Assembly: GCF_019426345.1 (NCBI RefSeq)
Contig: NZ_JAHLLW010000013.1
Location: 1 to 64,000, forward strand
DNA length: 64,000 nucleotides
From: Marinomonas lutimaris
GTDB lineage: Bacteria > Pseudomonadota > Gammaproteobacteria > Pseudomonadales > Marinomonadaceae
Direction of reading: 5' to 3'
Part shown: positions 1 to 9,213 of the stretch, piece by piece
Layout: each line of letters begins with the position of its first letter
Numbering within the stretch: the first letter of the stretch is position 1
The notes under the pieces: model-generated
Told to the model about the DNA's origin: nothing
Database searches by the model: none
What the model saw: the letters and a program-made list of their open reading frames with translations, nothing else
Program-made: the position numbers and the translations under genes

Positions 1-68
1 GTTGCGCGACTTTATGGAGTTTCAGGGTCAGTTAAAAACCCCTTTCCTAGCATCCGCAAAAACAATCC

Positions 69-266
69 ATGCCTTACGATAAAAGTCGTGTTGCTAAACG
101 CAACATAAACAAAGTAAATGAGACGTTTGGGCGAAAGCCCGATAAAGAGACCTTTTGGTTACTTTTATGGATCTGGCTAAAAGTTACCCGCTCAGCAGAG
201 CGGAAAAAAGGTTGGGAATACAAAGCGTTTGAATGGAACCCAAAGAAGAGAATAACCCCACCCTAG
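69..266 (+). CDS. Small basic hypothetical protein
   Basis: A 65-codon frame with an ATG start and no clear Shine-Dalgarno sequence. The product is basic and tryptophan-rich, with no signal peptide or motif I recognise. The last codons and the stop (264-266) lie inside the repeat-like palindromic element at 251-298, so the C-terminus (RITPP) is encoded by that element. This suggests either a gene that acquired a new end or a fortuitous frame. It converges on cydC. Weakly supported. Confidence 0.3.
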   Translation: MPYDKSRVAKRNINKVNETFGRKPDKETFWLLLWIWLKVTRSAERKKGWEYKAFEWNPKKRITPP

Positions 267-298
267 CCCTCCCCTTGGAAGACATAAGGGGAGGGAAA
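251..298. repeat. REP-like palindromic element
   Basis: A perfect 10-bp inverted repeat, CCCTCCCCTT (267-276) and AAGGGGAGGG (286-295), with a 9-base loop, preceded by ACCCCACCCTAG. C-rich leader plus hairpin is the look of dispersed REP-type elements in gammaproteobacteria. It sits between convergent genes. There is no T-run on either exit side, so it is not a typical intrinsic terminator, although it could stabilise the 3' end of the cydDC message. Only one copy is visible in this window, so the repeat status is inferred. Confidence 0.5.
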
Positions 299-303
299 AA
301 GAG

Positions 304-1971
304 CTATAGCTCGATGACTCTTGAGTTGTCGCCGAGGCGACTCCCAACATGACTGACGAGGATTAAGATGTTTGGTTTGTAGTCGTTCTCTAATGAATGA
401 CAAATGGTTCCTATGGTGGCTTTGTCTAGTCCATCAAAGGGTTCGTCTAGCAGTAGAACGGGAGATTGCCTTAACAGCAGGCGCGCCAACGCGAGGCGTT
501 TGCGTTGTCCGCCTGAAAGGTTACGCCCTTGGGAGCTGAGTAAGGTTTCCAAGCCATTTGGTAGATTGCGTGCCCATTCGGCTAGGGCGACGGCTTCTAA
601 TACAGACCAGAGTTCGTCGTCGGTTGATTCTGGGTTGCCAAGGCGTAAGTTCGCGCTAATGCTTTGCTGGAAGATATAGGGAGATTGTGGTAAGTAGCTT
701 AGCTGCGCTTGGTACGATTGGTTGCTGTATAGGTCGCATTTTTCATTGTTAATTAAGGCATCACCAGAGGACAAGCAGTCGCCTGCAATGGAGGCCAATA
801 AGGTAGATTTGCCTGAGCCGCTGGCGCCACGAAGCCATAGTGATTCGCCAGTTTGAACACAAAAATCAATTGCTTGATTGCCCATGCCACTTGAGGCATG
901 AAAGCCACGCCAATGTTTGAATGACATGCGATGAATCGCTTGTGTTTTGCTTTCTGGTTGGACTTTGGCATCTTGATGTAATTGATTCAAACGACGCAGG
1001 CCAACCTGAGACTGACCTTGTGCGACGAAGGATTGTACCAGTGGCAAAACCAGTTCATTCACTGCCAATAAAGATAAAACAAAACCCACGACCCAAGTTC
1101 CCTGCACGCCGTCTATTAAGGTCCAGCGTTGGGTTTCTAGGGTAAAGGCACTGAGTAGATAGAAGCTGCTGGCGATGAGCAAGATGGTCACACCATATGA
1201 CAACAAACGCCCAAGGCTCACAGCCTGCTGGATGCGAATTTCTGTTTTTCTTTGGCGTTCATCAAGTTGACCAAGTCGCTGTGCATAATCGTCCCAATGA
1301 CCGCGAATGGTCAAAGTAATCAGCGCTGAAAAAAAGCTGACATAGCGACTGCGACGATGTACGCCAAGTATTTGCCCAACATGTACGGCATGGCTGGCGA
1401 AGTGCCCGCAAATATAAGGCACCACCAAGACATGTAAAACTGCGGCAATCAATAACGGCCACAACAAAGCAGGCAAAATGAAATAGGCAAAAATTGCCAC
1501 GCCAACATAAGCTAATACAGCGTATACCCAAGGTAAAAATACCACCAGCGGCCAACGAATAATTTGGTCAAGGTCGCTGACTAGACGCTGTAGCAAGTCG
1601 CCTCGGCTTTGTTGATGAAGGTTCGCAGCATCTTTGGCGACTCGCTGATCCCACACCCAAAGGCGCAAAGTGCGTAGTAATCCCAACAGGTGATTATGAG
1701 CTGTGACTTGTTCGCCATAGCGCCCTGCGGTTCTGAGGATCGCAAGCCCTCGAGCAATGGCGCCGGGGGTGAGGTAATTAAAAACAGCGCCAACACCGAT
1801 GGCCGTTGCTAATCCCGCGGCAGAGATAAACCAGCCAGAAAGTCCCAATAGCCCAACACCCGCTAAGGTGGCAGCCACACCAGTCAACAGAGGAATAACA
1901 AAGCCCCAAGGATTGGCTAATAAAAGGCGCTTAAGCGATAGCTTCGCGGTTTTCTTTGCGTGACTGCTCAT
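304..1971 (-). CDS. cydC: CydC, ABC exporter subunit (ATP-binding/permease)
   Basis: Half of the heterodimeric CydDC inner-membrane ABC exporter, which moves cysteine/glutathione reductant to the periplasm and is needed for cytochrome bd assembly. The N-terminal ~320 residues hold about six hydrophobic segments. The C-terminal nucleotide-binding domain has Walker A GASGSGKST at 382-390, signature LSGGQ at 485-489 and Walker B with LLLDEP around 506-511. Length (555) is normal. Its start lies 41 bp inside the end of cydD, so the two are translationally coupled. It is the last gene of the cydABXDC cluster. CydC rather than CydD is assigned from position (second in cydDC) and the short N-terminus. 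Confidence 0.93.
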   Translation of the reverse strand: MSSHAKKTAKLSLKRLLLANPWGFVIPLLTGVAATLAGVGLLGLSGWFISAAGLATAIGVGAVFNYLTPGAIARGLAILRTAGRYGEQVTAHNHLLGLLRTLRLWVWDQRVAKDAANLHQQSRGDLLQRLVSDLDQIIRWPLVVFLPWVYAVLAYVGVAIFAYFILPALLWPLLIAAVLHVLVVPYICGHFASHAVHVGQILGVHRRSRYVSFFSALITLTIRGHWDDYAQRLGQLDERQRKTEIRIQQAVSLGRLLSYGVTILLIASSFYLLSAFTLETQRWTLIDGVQGTWVVGFVLSLLAVNELVLPLVQSFVAQGQSQVGLRRLNQLHQDAKVQPESKTQAIHRMSFKHWRGFHASSGMGNQAIDFCVQTGESLWLRGASGSGKSTLLASIAGDCLSSGDALINNEKCDLYSNQSYQAQLSYLPQSPYIFQQSISANLRLGNPESTDDELWSVLEAVALAEWARNLPNGLETLLSSQGRNLSGGQRKRLALARLLLRQSPVLLLDEPFDGLDKATIGTICHSLENDYKPNILILVSHVGSRLGDNSRVIEL

Positions 1972-3724
1972 GCAAACCTCCTTTGGTTAATGACCAATGT
2001 TTGTCGACCCATGCAATGGGATGAGTGTCATGGCTGACGATAAGTAAGGTTTTGCCTTGGGATGCGGTTTTGAGTGTGTCGAGTACCGCTTGCGCTGTGT
2101 CCTTGTCCAAGCCAGAACAAGGTTCATCAAGCAGCCACATATCGGCGTTTGATAATAAGGCTCGGGCAATAGAAAGACGCTGCATTTGTCCGCCAGACAA
2201 ACCTGCACCGAGTTCGGTTAATTTCGTATCTAAACCTGCTGGCAAGGCTTGAATAAAGTCATCACAATGACTTTCCACCAACGCGGCGTGTATTTCATTT
2301 TCACTTGGCAACCTAGTGCCCTCTTTGCCACCAAGACCCAAAAGTAAATTACGACGAATGCTGCCGTTTACCCATTCTGGTGTTTGTGGCAACCAAGCCA
2401 GTTTGGCTCGCCAAGAGGCTAAATCTAACTCACTAAACGGCAAGTTGTTCACGAGAAACATTCCTTCGTAGTTTTCTTCAAAACCCAGCAAAAGATGCAA
2501 GAGACTGGATTTTCCAACGCCCGATTCACCACTCAACCAGACACGTTCGCCTTTGTTAATTGTCGCAGTGATTGGCGCGAGTCGATAACGCCCTGCTTCA
2601 CACCAACTTAGGTTTTTAAACTGGATAGATGTCAGTTGATTAGTCGTTGCAGCGTTATTCGATTCGACAATACGACTCCCTTCCTGTTGTGAGGCAGCAG
2701 CGTGGGCTGGCGCGTCTAAAATTTCTAATAAATCGGTCGCGGCGGCTTCCGCTTTTTGCTTGGCGTGGTAATCGTTACCCAGCTGACGCAAGGGTAAATA
2801 AAATTCTGGTGCCAGCAATAAAAGGAACATGGCTTGCGTCAAGGTAACGGGAGACGACCCGACTTGCCATGGCAAGACTTCTAATAAGCCAAGCCCTAAA
2901 TACAAGGCAATCATGGCAATGGATAATGAGGCAAAAAGTTCTAACGTGGCAGTCGATAAAAACGCTAATACCAAAACCCCCATGGTTGTCTTTTGATATG
3001 AAGTAGCACTGTCGGACAAACGCTCGCGTGCTTCGCCAGTTCTGTTAAGGCGTTTTAATTCTGCTAGCCCTTGGCTTAAGTCCATAAATTGGTTGGACAA
3101 CATGGCCAAAACATTAAACTGTCGGCGGTTAGCTTGTGCGGCTTTGTGGCCGACAAAAATCATGAAGATGATAACCAATGGCGCGGTCATCATAAAAACA
3201 AAGAAGGCGATCCAAGAAATAGACACAACGGAAAGTAGGATCACACAAGGAATCAGGGTCACCATAAAAACTTGTGGTTTATAGCGACTAAAGAAATCGT
3301 CTAATGCGTCTACTTGTTCGTAAACACGAGTAGAAAGCGCCGCATCTTCTTCGATTCTTAAGCGCGCTGGCCCAAGATTCGTAAGATGCGACACCAATTT
3401 ACCACGCAAGCCGTAACGAATATCACGGCTTGCGCTAGTGCAAATACGTTCTCGACCAAAGTTAGCCAAGGCACGGATTAGTAGAGCAAATAAACCAACA
3501 ACTAAGAGAGTTAGTGAAAAGGATTGGTGCAACGCCATATCTGAAAAGACATTCGCGAACGCCCAAGCCTGCAACACTAAAGACACCGCAAACAAGACAC
3601 CGAAACTTTGAGCGATGCGGTATTTTGATGACTGCTGATTCGCCAACTGTCCCAAAAATACCGCTTCCGGTGTTTTAATTCGACCAGGTCGACGAGTCTT
3701 TTGTGCTCCCTTCTCTCTCGTCAT
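1931..3724 (-). CDS. cydD: CydD, ABC exporter subunit (ATP-binding/permease)
   Basis: Partner of CydC in the thiol exporter required for cytochrome bd maturation. The 597 residues comprise a short basic N-terminus, a transmembrane domain to about residue 320, and an ATPase domain with Walker A GESGVGKSS at 399-407, signature LSGGQ at 509-513 and Walker B with WLLDEP near 530-535. It follows cydX by only five bases and overlaps cydC by 41 bp. This places oxidase structural genes and assembly exporter in one likely transcript. E. coli keeps cydDC at a separate locus, but linkage is common in other proteobacteria. Confidence 0.93.
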   Translation of the reverse strand: MTREKGAQKTRRPGRIKTPEAVFLGQLANQQSSKYRIAQSFGVLFAVSLVLQAWAFANVFSDMALHQSFSLTLLVVGLFALLIRALANFGRERICTSASRDIRYGLRGKLVSHLTNLGPARLRIEEDAALSTRVYEQVDALDDFFSRYKPQVFMVTLIPCVILLSVVSISWIAFFVFMMTAPLVIIFMIFVGHKAAQANRRQFNVLAMLSNQFMDLSQGLAELKRLNRTGEARERLSDSATSYQKTTMGVLVLAFLSTATLELFASLSIAMIALYLGLGLLEVLPWQVGSSPVTLTQAMFLLLLAPEFYLPLRQLGNDYHAKQKAEAAATDLLEILDAPAHAAASQQEGSRIVESNNAATTNQLTSIQFKNLSWCEAGRYRLAPITATINKGERVWLSGESGVGKSSLLHLLLGFEENYEGMFLVNNLPFSELDLASWRAKLAWLPQTPEWVNGSIRRNLLLGLGGKEGTRLPSENEIHAALVESHCDDFIQALPAGLDTKLTELGAGLSGGQMQRLSIARALLSNADMWLLDEPCSGLDKDTAQAVLDTLKTASQGKTLLIVSHDTHPIAWVDKHWSLTKGGLHEQSRKENREAIA

Positions 3725-3729
3725 AAGGC

Positions 3730-3840
3730 TTACTTCTGCTCCTCTTCACCTTCGTAACCACTAAACTCTAACCAAACTGCATTGATAATACCGAATGAAC
3801 AGGCCAACAAAATGCCAAGAACCCAAGCGAAATACCACAT
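3730..3840 (-). CDS. cydX: CydX, small subunit of cytochrome bd oxidase
   Basis: A 36-residue protein beginning MWYFAWVLGILLACSFGIIN and ending in an acidic tail (EGEEEQK). This is the pattern of CydX: one transmembrane helix starting MWYFAW, then a short hydrophilic C-terminus. CydX packs against CydA and stabilises the haem groups of cytochrome bd. It lies 63 bases downstream of cydB and 5 bases upstream of cydD. A GAGG lies nine bases before the ATG. Such short genes are often missed by automatic annotation, but sequence and position agree well here. Confidence 0.88.
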   Translation of the reverse strand: MWYFAWVLGILLACSFGIINAVWLEFSGYEGEEEQK

Positions 3841-3864
3841 ATTTTGTTCCTCTATTTATTGCTA

Positions 3865-3891
3865 AAGATAGAGCTCTGCGAGCTCTATCTT
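3865..3891 (-). other. Intercistronic hairpin between cydB and cydX
   Basis: A perfect 12-bp stem, AAGATAGAGCTC (3865-3876) with GAGCTCTATCTT (3880-3891), and a 3-base loop. It lies 13 bases past the cydB stop. No T-run follows on the minus strand, so it more likely acts as an mRNA stability or processing element, or a partial attenuator separating cydAB from cydX-DC, than as a full terminator. Confidence 0.6.
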
Positions 3892-3903
3892 CTTTGCTAA
3901 TGA

Positions 3904-5040
3904 CTAGTAAAGTGAATGATTGTTTTCTTCGATGTGTTTCTTCGTTAAACGACCATACATCACAAAATAGTTCCACAATGTATAAGCAAGAACGATTGGT
4001 ACAAAGATACAAGCCACAACAAACATGATCATCATGGTTTTCTCACTTGACGTCGCATCCCACATAGTCAAACTCATGCTTGGATAGCTTGAAGATGGCA
4101 TCAAGAATGGGAACATTGACCCACCCGCGGTAACGATAATTCCAGCAATACCTAGTGATGAACTTAAGAAAGACAATGCGCCTTTTCTCATTACACCAGC
4201 CAGTGCAGCAAACAACATACCCGCAATACCAATGATAGGAGCCAACATAAGCGCAGGCACTTTTTCATAGTTTGCTAACCATGCGCCAGGCTGTACTTCA
4301 GCAGTTTTCATTAATGGTGTCATGACTTTATTGCCATCAATAGCGCTTGTTAATACATAGCCATCAATACCATAAGCCAACCAAACACCTGCTAAAATGA
4401 ACAACACAGCGGCTAATGCACCAGTGATCGCAGTAATACGGCTGGCTTTTTCAAGCAATGCATCGTCTGTTTTCATCTGTAACCAAGCACCGCCTTGAGT
4501 CATTATCATTAGCAAACTAACTAGACCACAAAGAATCGCAAACGGGTTTAGTAGAGCAAAGAAAGAACCGGTATAAGTCACACGCAAGTATTGATCAAAC
4601 TCAAATGGAACACCTTGCAACAAGTTACCAAACGCCACACCGAAAATAATAGGTGGAACGGCAGAACCAAAGGTAATCCCCCAGTCCCAGCTAGTACGCC
4701 ATTTTGTGTTTTCTAGCTTAGAACGGTAATCAAAGCCGATTGGACGGAAGAATAACGCCGCCAACACCAACATCATCGCAAAGTAAAAACCAGAGAATGA
4801 CGTTGCATACACTACAGGCCAAGCAGCAAATAACGCACCACCGGCTGTGATAAACCAAACTTGGTTGCCATCCCAGTGAGGGGCAATGGAGTTGATCATA
4901 ATACGACGTTCTGAGTCGGTTCCACCAATCACTTTCAGCAAACTACCGACACCCATGTCAAAACCGTCGGTGACAGAGAAGCCAATTAGTAAAACCCCCA
5001 TCAACACCCACCAAATGACTTTTAATAATTCGTAATCCAT
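3904..5040 (-). CDS. cydB: Cytochrome bd ubiquinol oxidase subunit II (CydB)
   Basis: Structural partner of CydA in the high-affinity quinol oxidase of the inner membrane, which reduces O2 to water under low oxygen. The 378-residue protein matches the E. coli family from its first residues (MDYELLKVIWWVLMGVLL), with GFSVTDGFDMGVG and the NSIAPHWDGNQVWFI segment near residues 50-65. It is hydrophobic throughout with about eight to nine helices. A strong GGAGGTG precedes the ATG, and only one base separates it from the cydA stop. Confidence 0.97.
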   Translation of the reverse strand: MDYELLKVIWWVLMGVLLIGFSVTDGFDMGVGSLLKVIGGTDSERRIMINSIAPHWDGNQVWFITAGGALFAAWPVVYATSFSGFYFAMMLVLAALFFRPIGFDYRSKLENTKWRTSWDWGITFGSAVPPIIFGVAFGNLLQGVPFEFDQYLRVTYTGSFFALLNPFAILCGLVSLLMIMTQGGAWLQMKTDDALLEKASRITAITGALAAVLFILAGVWLAYGIDGYVLTSAIDGNKVMTPLMKTAEVQPGAWLANYEKVPALMLAPIIGIAGMLFAALAGVMRKGALSFLSSSLGIAGIIVTAGGSMFPFLMPSSSYPSMSLTMWDATSSEKTMMIMFVVACIFVPIVLAYTLWNYFVMYGRLTKKHIEENNHSLY

Positions 5041-5041
5041 C

Positions 5042-6616
5042 TTACACCTCCTGTTTTAACTGAGACGTTTCTTGTTCAAGTGCATAACGACCAGTATGTA
5101 AACTAGAAGGCCCTTGCTTAGCAAAACGAATCATCAAGTACATCTCGGCAATCAAGAACGAGGTATACAATACGGCAAAACCAGCAATCGTAATCCAAAT
5201 CTCAGTAGCCGTTAAACTGGATACCGCAACGTGAACAGGTAAAATTTCACCAATCGCCCATGGCTGACGACCATATTCTGCGACAAACCAACCTGCCTCA
5301 TTCGCAATCCAAGGCAGAGGTAAACACAACACAATGAGTTTAAGGAATAATGGATTGTTACCAATGCGACGACGTGCGTTTTGGTAGAAAGCCGCAGCGA
5401 AAACAACCAACATCACGAAGCCACAACCCACCATAATACGGAAGGCGAAGAACAATGGCGCGACTTGAGGAATTGAATACTCTACCGCTTGATCGATCTC
5501 TTCAGAGGTCACCTTGTTAATGTCTTCGTTAAATGCGGTTACTAGCAAACCGTAACCAAGATCGTCTTTCACTTTCTCGAAGTTTTCTTTTACCAGCGGA
5601 TCCGTTGAACCACTACGTAGCTTCTCAAGCAACTGATTTGCATAAATACCATTGATAATACGTTGGCGGTTATGCTCTTTCAGTTCTTTGATGCCCTCTA
5701 CTTCTTTGTCGAGGGAGCGCGTCGCGATCAAGCCCATTAAACCTGGGATTTTTATCGCATACTCGGTCTCTTGAAGCTCTTGATTCGGGAAGCCGATCAA
5801 GGTGAAGTCGGCAGGCGCAGGCTGTGTTTCCCACTCAGCCTCAACCGCAGCCAATTTCACTTTTTGCACTTCGCCTAGCTCGTAACCTGACTCGTCACCT
5901 AGAAGGATAACGCTCAAGATAGATGCCAAACCAAACGCAGAAGCAATCGCAAAAGAACGGCGAGCAAAAGCAAGGTCACGACCTTTCAATAAGTAGTAGC
6001 TTGAAATAACAAGAACGAATATCGCACCCGTTGTGTAACCTGCTGATACAGTGTGAACAAATTTCACCTGCGCAACTGGGTTAAACAATAAAGCTCCGAA
6101 ATCAACCAATTCCATTCTCATTGTTTCGTAGTTGAACTCTGACCCTACAGGGTTCTGCATCCAACCGTTTGCAATTAAGATCCACAAAGCCGACAAGTTA
6201 GAACCTAGCGCCACGCCCCAAGTCACTACCAAGTGCTTCACTTTGCTTAGGCGATCCCAACCAAAGAAGAACAAACCAACCAAGGTTGATTCAAGGAAGA
6301 AAGCCATCAAGCCTTCGATGGCCAAAGGTGCACCAAAAATATCGCCAACGTAATGCGAGTAATAAGACCAGTTAGTCCCAAACTGGAACTCCATCGTCAA
6401 ACCTGTTGTTACGCCTAGCGCAAAGTTAATACCAAACAATTTACCCCAGAACTTAACCATGTCTTTGTAGACTTGCTTACCTGTAATCACATAGACGGAC
6501 TCCATGATTGCCAGTAAGAAAGACATCCCTAGTGTTAAAGGGACAAACAAATAGTGGTATAGAGCAGTGAAAGCAAACTGAAATCGCGATAATTCCACTA
6601 CAGCTTCGTTAATCAT
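5042..6616 (-). CDS. cydA: Cytochrome bd ubiquinol oxidase subunit I (CydA)
   Basis: Haem-bearing, quinol-oxidising subunit of cytochrome bd. The 524 residues align by eye almost end to end with E. coli CydA (522), including the long form of the periplasmic Q-loop (GDESGYELG near 240 to about 380). Expected haem ligands are present: His21 (b595/d), His188 and Met395 (b558). [11 protein letters not shown] is intact near the C-terminus. First gene of the cydA-B-X-D-C cluster, downstream of an FNR/ANR-like site. The ATG has only a weak ribosome-binding site (GGGTTGAAG). Confidence 0.98.
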   Translation of the reverse strand: MINEAVVELSRFQFAFTALYHYLFVPLTLGMSFLLAIMESVYVITGKQVYKDMVKFWGKLFGINFALGVTTGLTMEFQFGTNWSYYSHYVGDIFGAPLAIEGLMAFFLESTLVGLFFFGWDRLSKVKHLVVTWGVALGSNLSALWILIANGWMQNPVGSEFNYETMRMELVDFGALLFNPVAQVKFVHTVSAGYTTGAIFVLVISSYYLLKGRDLAFARRSFAIASAFGLASILSVILLGDESGYELGEVQKVKLAAVEAEWETQPAPADFTLIGFPNQELQETEYAIKIPGLMGLIATRSLDKEVEGIKELKEHNRQRIINGIYANQLLEKLRSGSTDPLVKENFEKVKDDLGYGLLVTAFNEDINKVTSEEIDQAVEYSIPQVAPLFFAFRIMVGCGFVMLVVFAAAFYQNARRRIGNNPLFLKLIVLCLPLPWIANEAGWFVAEYGRQPWAIGEILPVHVAVSSLTATEIWITIAGFAVLYTSFLIAEMYLMIRFAKQGPSSLHTGRYALEQETSQLKQEV

Positions 6617-6740
6617 ATAACTTCAACCCATTCATTTGATTGAGAAAAAAGACGATCGTAGACACTTATTTCATTGAGTGTTCTTGTTATCCAACGTCCA
6701 CCGAAGCCTCAAAAATTTATAAGGCTTACTATAAGGCTGG

Positions 6741-6782
6741 ATTATGAGTGTAGTTGCGATCCAAAACATTGCGTTAGATCAA
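6741..6782 (-). promoter_or_regulatory. FNR/ANR-type box and -10 of the cydA promoter
   Basis: TTGCGTTAGATCAA (6769-6782) matches the FNR consensus TTGAT-N4-ATCAA at 8 of 10 positions. On the minus strand CATAAT (6746-6741) is a 5/6 match to a -10 box. If the -10 occupies -12 to -7, the start is near 6734 and the box is centred exactly at -41.5, the class II activator position. This leaves a leader of about 118 bases before the cydA ATG. The remainder of the 314-base gap (6617-6930) shows no other clear signal. Confidence 0.6.
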
Positions 6783-6930
6783 GATAAAGAGAGTGAAAGA
6801 AATAAGTAGTAAAAAAGATTGTTTGAAGAGGTAATTAAAGGGTTCTAAAACATGAAGATAAAAATCAAAGATGACCATGGAGACTGTGACGCCTTTCGTT
6901 CAGCCCCCATGATTGCTATCTCTTGGGCTA

Positions 6931-8733
6931 TTATTTCAAGACTGTTTCTAAATATACCTTAGCATCGTCTTGTCCCATATACTTTGCCAAAATAGATAGA
7001 GGCACATTTTTTAGATTCACTACTATTAATCCATCCAATGAATTATGAAACGCTGGATCGACGTTAAAACACACTAACTTGCCGTTCATTTTTAAGTACT
7101 GACGAATCAATACGGGCAGTCCTTTGCCCTGCTCCATTCTAGACAAGACTTTAGAAAGTAGCGTGACACTCGCCAATGATGACAACAAATTAGGTTGCCA
7201 GAATACCGAGCCACTGTTTCGCAGCGGAGTTGAAGGCATCACCAAACTGGCTTTCTCTTCATCGTAATAATGGATCGACAAGGTCGCAGCGATTAACTGG
7301 CGAGCCGTATGACTGTAATCGTTACTGATGCTCACAGGACCAAATAAATGCGTATATTTGGGGTTTCGATAAGCAAAGGTCGCAATGCCTTTCCAAAGCA
7401 AAAGCAGTGAATTTAAGTTCTTTTGATACTTAGCAGCCACGACTGATCGTCCCATTTCAATGCTGTGATCTAGGCTATCAATAAAAGCTTGGTCATAGTT
7501 AAACAAACTGCGTGAGTACAAACCTTTTAAACCATGCACTTCAATAAGCTTATCCACTAGCCCCATTCGATAGGCCCCAACAACTTCTTTATTGCCATGA
7601 TGCCAAACAAAAAGCTGATGGTAATAAAGGTCGTATTCATCAAGGTCACAGGCCAAACCACTGCCTTCCCCGACAGAACGAAAGTTTTCTTCGCGGATAC
7701 GACCAATTTCTTGTATCAGTAAGGGAATCGATTGCGTTGGTGCGCAATAAACACGGAACTCACCTTGTTGTAACAACAGCATCTCGTCTGGCAGACTGGC
7801 AATTTCTTCGTCTAGGAGACTTAGATCAATCGGCGCGATAATAGGTAAATCGGCACTGTCATGTTGAACAACCAATTCATGAGCATATTGAGGGCTCATT
7901 AAGTAAGTGTTTAAGCGTAAATAGTTGACAAGGCCTTGGTTACTCTCAAACTGGCTGACTTCTGAAAACGGTATCGCGCTGCCAATAGAAATATCAATGA
8001 CCGACGCTTTTTTATTTAACAGCTCGCGCCCCAACATGGCAGTGCGCAACAAAGGATGAATACGACCCGCTTGATAAAATAGCTCGCTGTTTTTGCCATT
8101 GATAAAAATAGGCACCGTAGTCGCCTCACTGCGCTTTAAGAAATTAGCAACTGACTGACTCCATTCGATGTCTGCCAATATCTGCTTTTCTTTCGACTTT
8201 TCTGCAGACTGATCCTTAGATTTTTTCAGATAAGTCGATACTTCCCCAGCAGGAAACACAATCAGCACGCCGCCATCAGCCAAATGCCGATGAGCATCGC
8301 GAATGGCTTTACCATTGGTGCGTTGTGCCGATTTGCCACCAAACACATCGACACCAATAAATAAGTCACTGATTTCTGGTAAACGCTTGAGCAATTCATT
8401 AGCCAGTACTTTCACATCACTACGCACTTGCCCAACCAAATCCGCCAAGACCACACCTTCAATCGCACCAAGAGGATGGTTAGCGACGATCACCACAGGA
8501 CCTTTTTGGTGAATATTCTCAAGTTTCCCTCTGGCAATTGAATAATCAATATCCAACGCTTCGAGGGTATAACGCATAAATTCAAAACTGGTCTGGCTGC
8601 TTGGCCTTTGTTGATACAAACGATCTAATTTAGCGAGTCCTGTCGCCCATTCAATAACAGATTCCCCTACACCAAATGGCGTGACTCTTTTTAAGCGAAA
8701 CGGACTTGGCACACGAACAGGACTGGCTAACAT
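6931..8733 (-). CDS. olsF: OlsF-type bifunctional acyltransferase (ornithine lipid synthesis)
   Basis: A 600-residue fusion. Residues ~75-280 form a PlsC/lysophospholipid-acyltransferase domain with the NHPLGAIEG motif (His86). Residues ~325-580 form an OlsB/haemolysin-like GNAT-type N-acyltransferase domain (GEFRVY, YRMG, EMGRSVV). This order is that of OlsF, where the C-terminal half N-acylates ornithine and the N-terminal half adds the second acyl chain, giving phosphate-free ornithine lipids in the membrane. It is last in a seven-gene unit and starts 2 bases after doxX. The alternative is a related acyltransferase with another amino-acid acceptor. Confidence 0.72.
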   Translation of the reverse strand: MLASPVRVPSPFRLKRVTPFGVGESVIEWATGLAKLDRLYQQRPSSQTSFEFMRYTLEALDIDYSIARGKLENIHQKGPVVIVANHPLGAIEGVVLADLVGQVRSDVKVLANELLKRLPEISDLFIGVDVFGGKSAQRTNGKAIRDAHRHLADGGVLIVFPAGEVSTYLKKSKDQSAEKSKEKQILADIEWSQSVANFLKRSEATTVPIFINGKNSELFYQAGRIHPLLRTAMLGRELLNKKASVIDISIGSAIPFSEVSQFESNQGLVNYLRLNTYLMSPQYAHELVVQHDSADLPIIAPIDLSLLDEEIASLPDEMLLLQQGEFRVYCAPTQSIPLLIQEIGRIREENFRSVGEGSGLACDLDEYDLYYHQLFVWHHGNKEVVGAYRMGLVDKLIEVHGLKGLYSRSLFNYDQAFIDSLDHSIEMGRSVVAAKYQKNLNSLLLLWKGIATFAYRNPKYTHLFGPVSISNDYSHTARQLIAATLSIHYYDEEKASLVMPSTPLRNSGSVFWQPNLLSSLASVTLLSKVLSRMEQGKGLPVLIRQYLKMNGKLVCFNVDPAFHNSLDGLIVVNLKNVPLSILAKYMGQDDAKVYLETVLK

Positions 8734-8735
8734 AA

Positions 8736-9188
8736 TCAGACTCCCTTATTCACAAGTTTGTTTAGAATGCCTTGCGGATTTTTTAGATCCCGAAACGATA
8801 AAAAGGCTGCACATAACCAAACCAAACACGCCATAGTAAACAGCAAACCACCGTCGTTACCGACGACTTCACCAACTTCGTTAAACTCAGGCATGACCAC
8901 ACCCAGTGGTGTAAACAGGTGAAAAATAATCGCACCACTCATAATGCCCATGGCCATCAAAGAACCAAGACCATGCCAACGGGTAAAGAGCAAAATGGAG
9001 GCAATCAGTTCGGCCACACCAATAATATAACCACCATAATTCCCGAAAAATTCCAAACCAGACCAAGCGCCCAACACGCCAAAGATATAGTCGGTTTCGT
9101 AAGAACCTGTGAATTTAAAAAACAACGACTGCACAAATACAAAGGCGATAAATACCGTTGGCACATATTTCACGAATTGCTTATTCAT
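8736..9188 (-). CDS. DoxX-like four-helix membrane protein
   Basis: A 150-residue inner-membrane protein with four hydrophobic segments, beginning near residues 8, 50, 75 and 115. The GxAELIASILLFTRW segment is typical of DoxX/DoxD-like proteins. Family members have been tied to quinone- or thiol-linked redox systems, but the function of this one is unknown. It lies 25 bases after the YHS gene and 2 bases before olsF, so it is almost certainly co-transcribed with both. No signal peptide beyond the first helix. Confidence 0.75.
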   Translation of the reverse strand: MNKQFVKYVPTVFIAFVFVQSLFFKFTGSYETDYIFGVLGAWSGLEFFGNYGGYIIGVAELIASILLFTRWHGLGSLMAMGIMSGAIIFHLFTPLGVVMPEFNEVGEVVGNDGGLLFTMACLVWLCAAFLSFRDLKNPQGILNKLVNKGV

Positions 9189-9213
9189 CTTTATTAACCT
9201 TATTTTTTTAATG

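Noticed and set aside
6852-6962. 36-codon plus-strand frame (MKIKIKDDHGD...) upstream of cydA
   Set aside because: Overlaps the end of olsF on the other strand, weak ribosome-binding site, no family resemblance.
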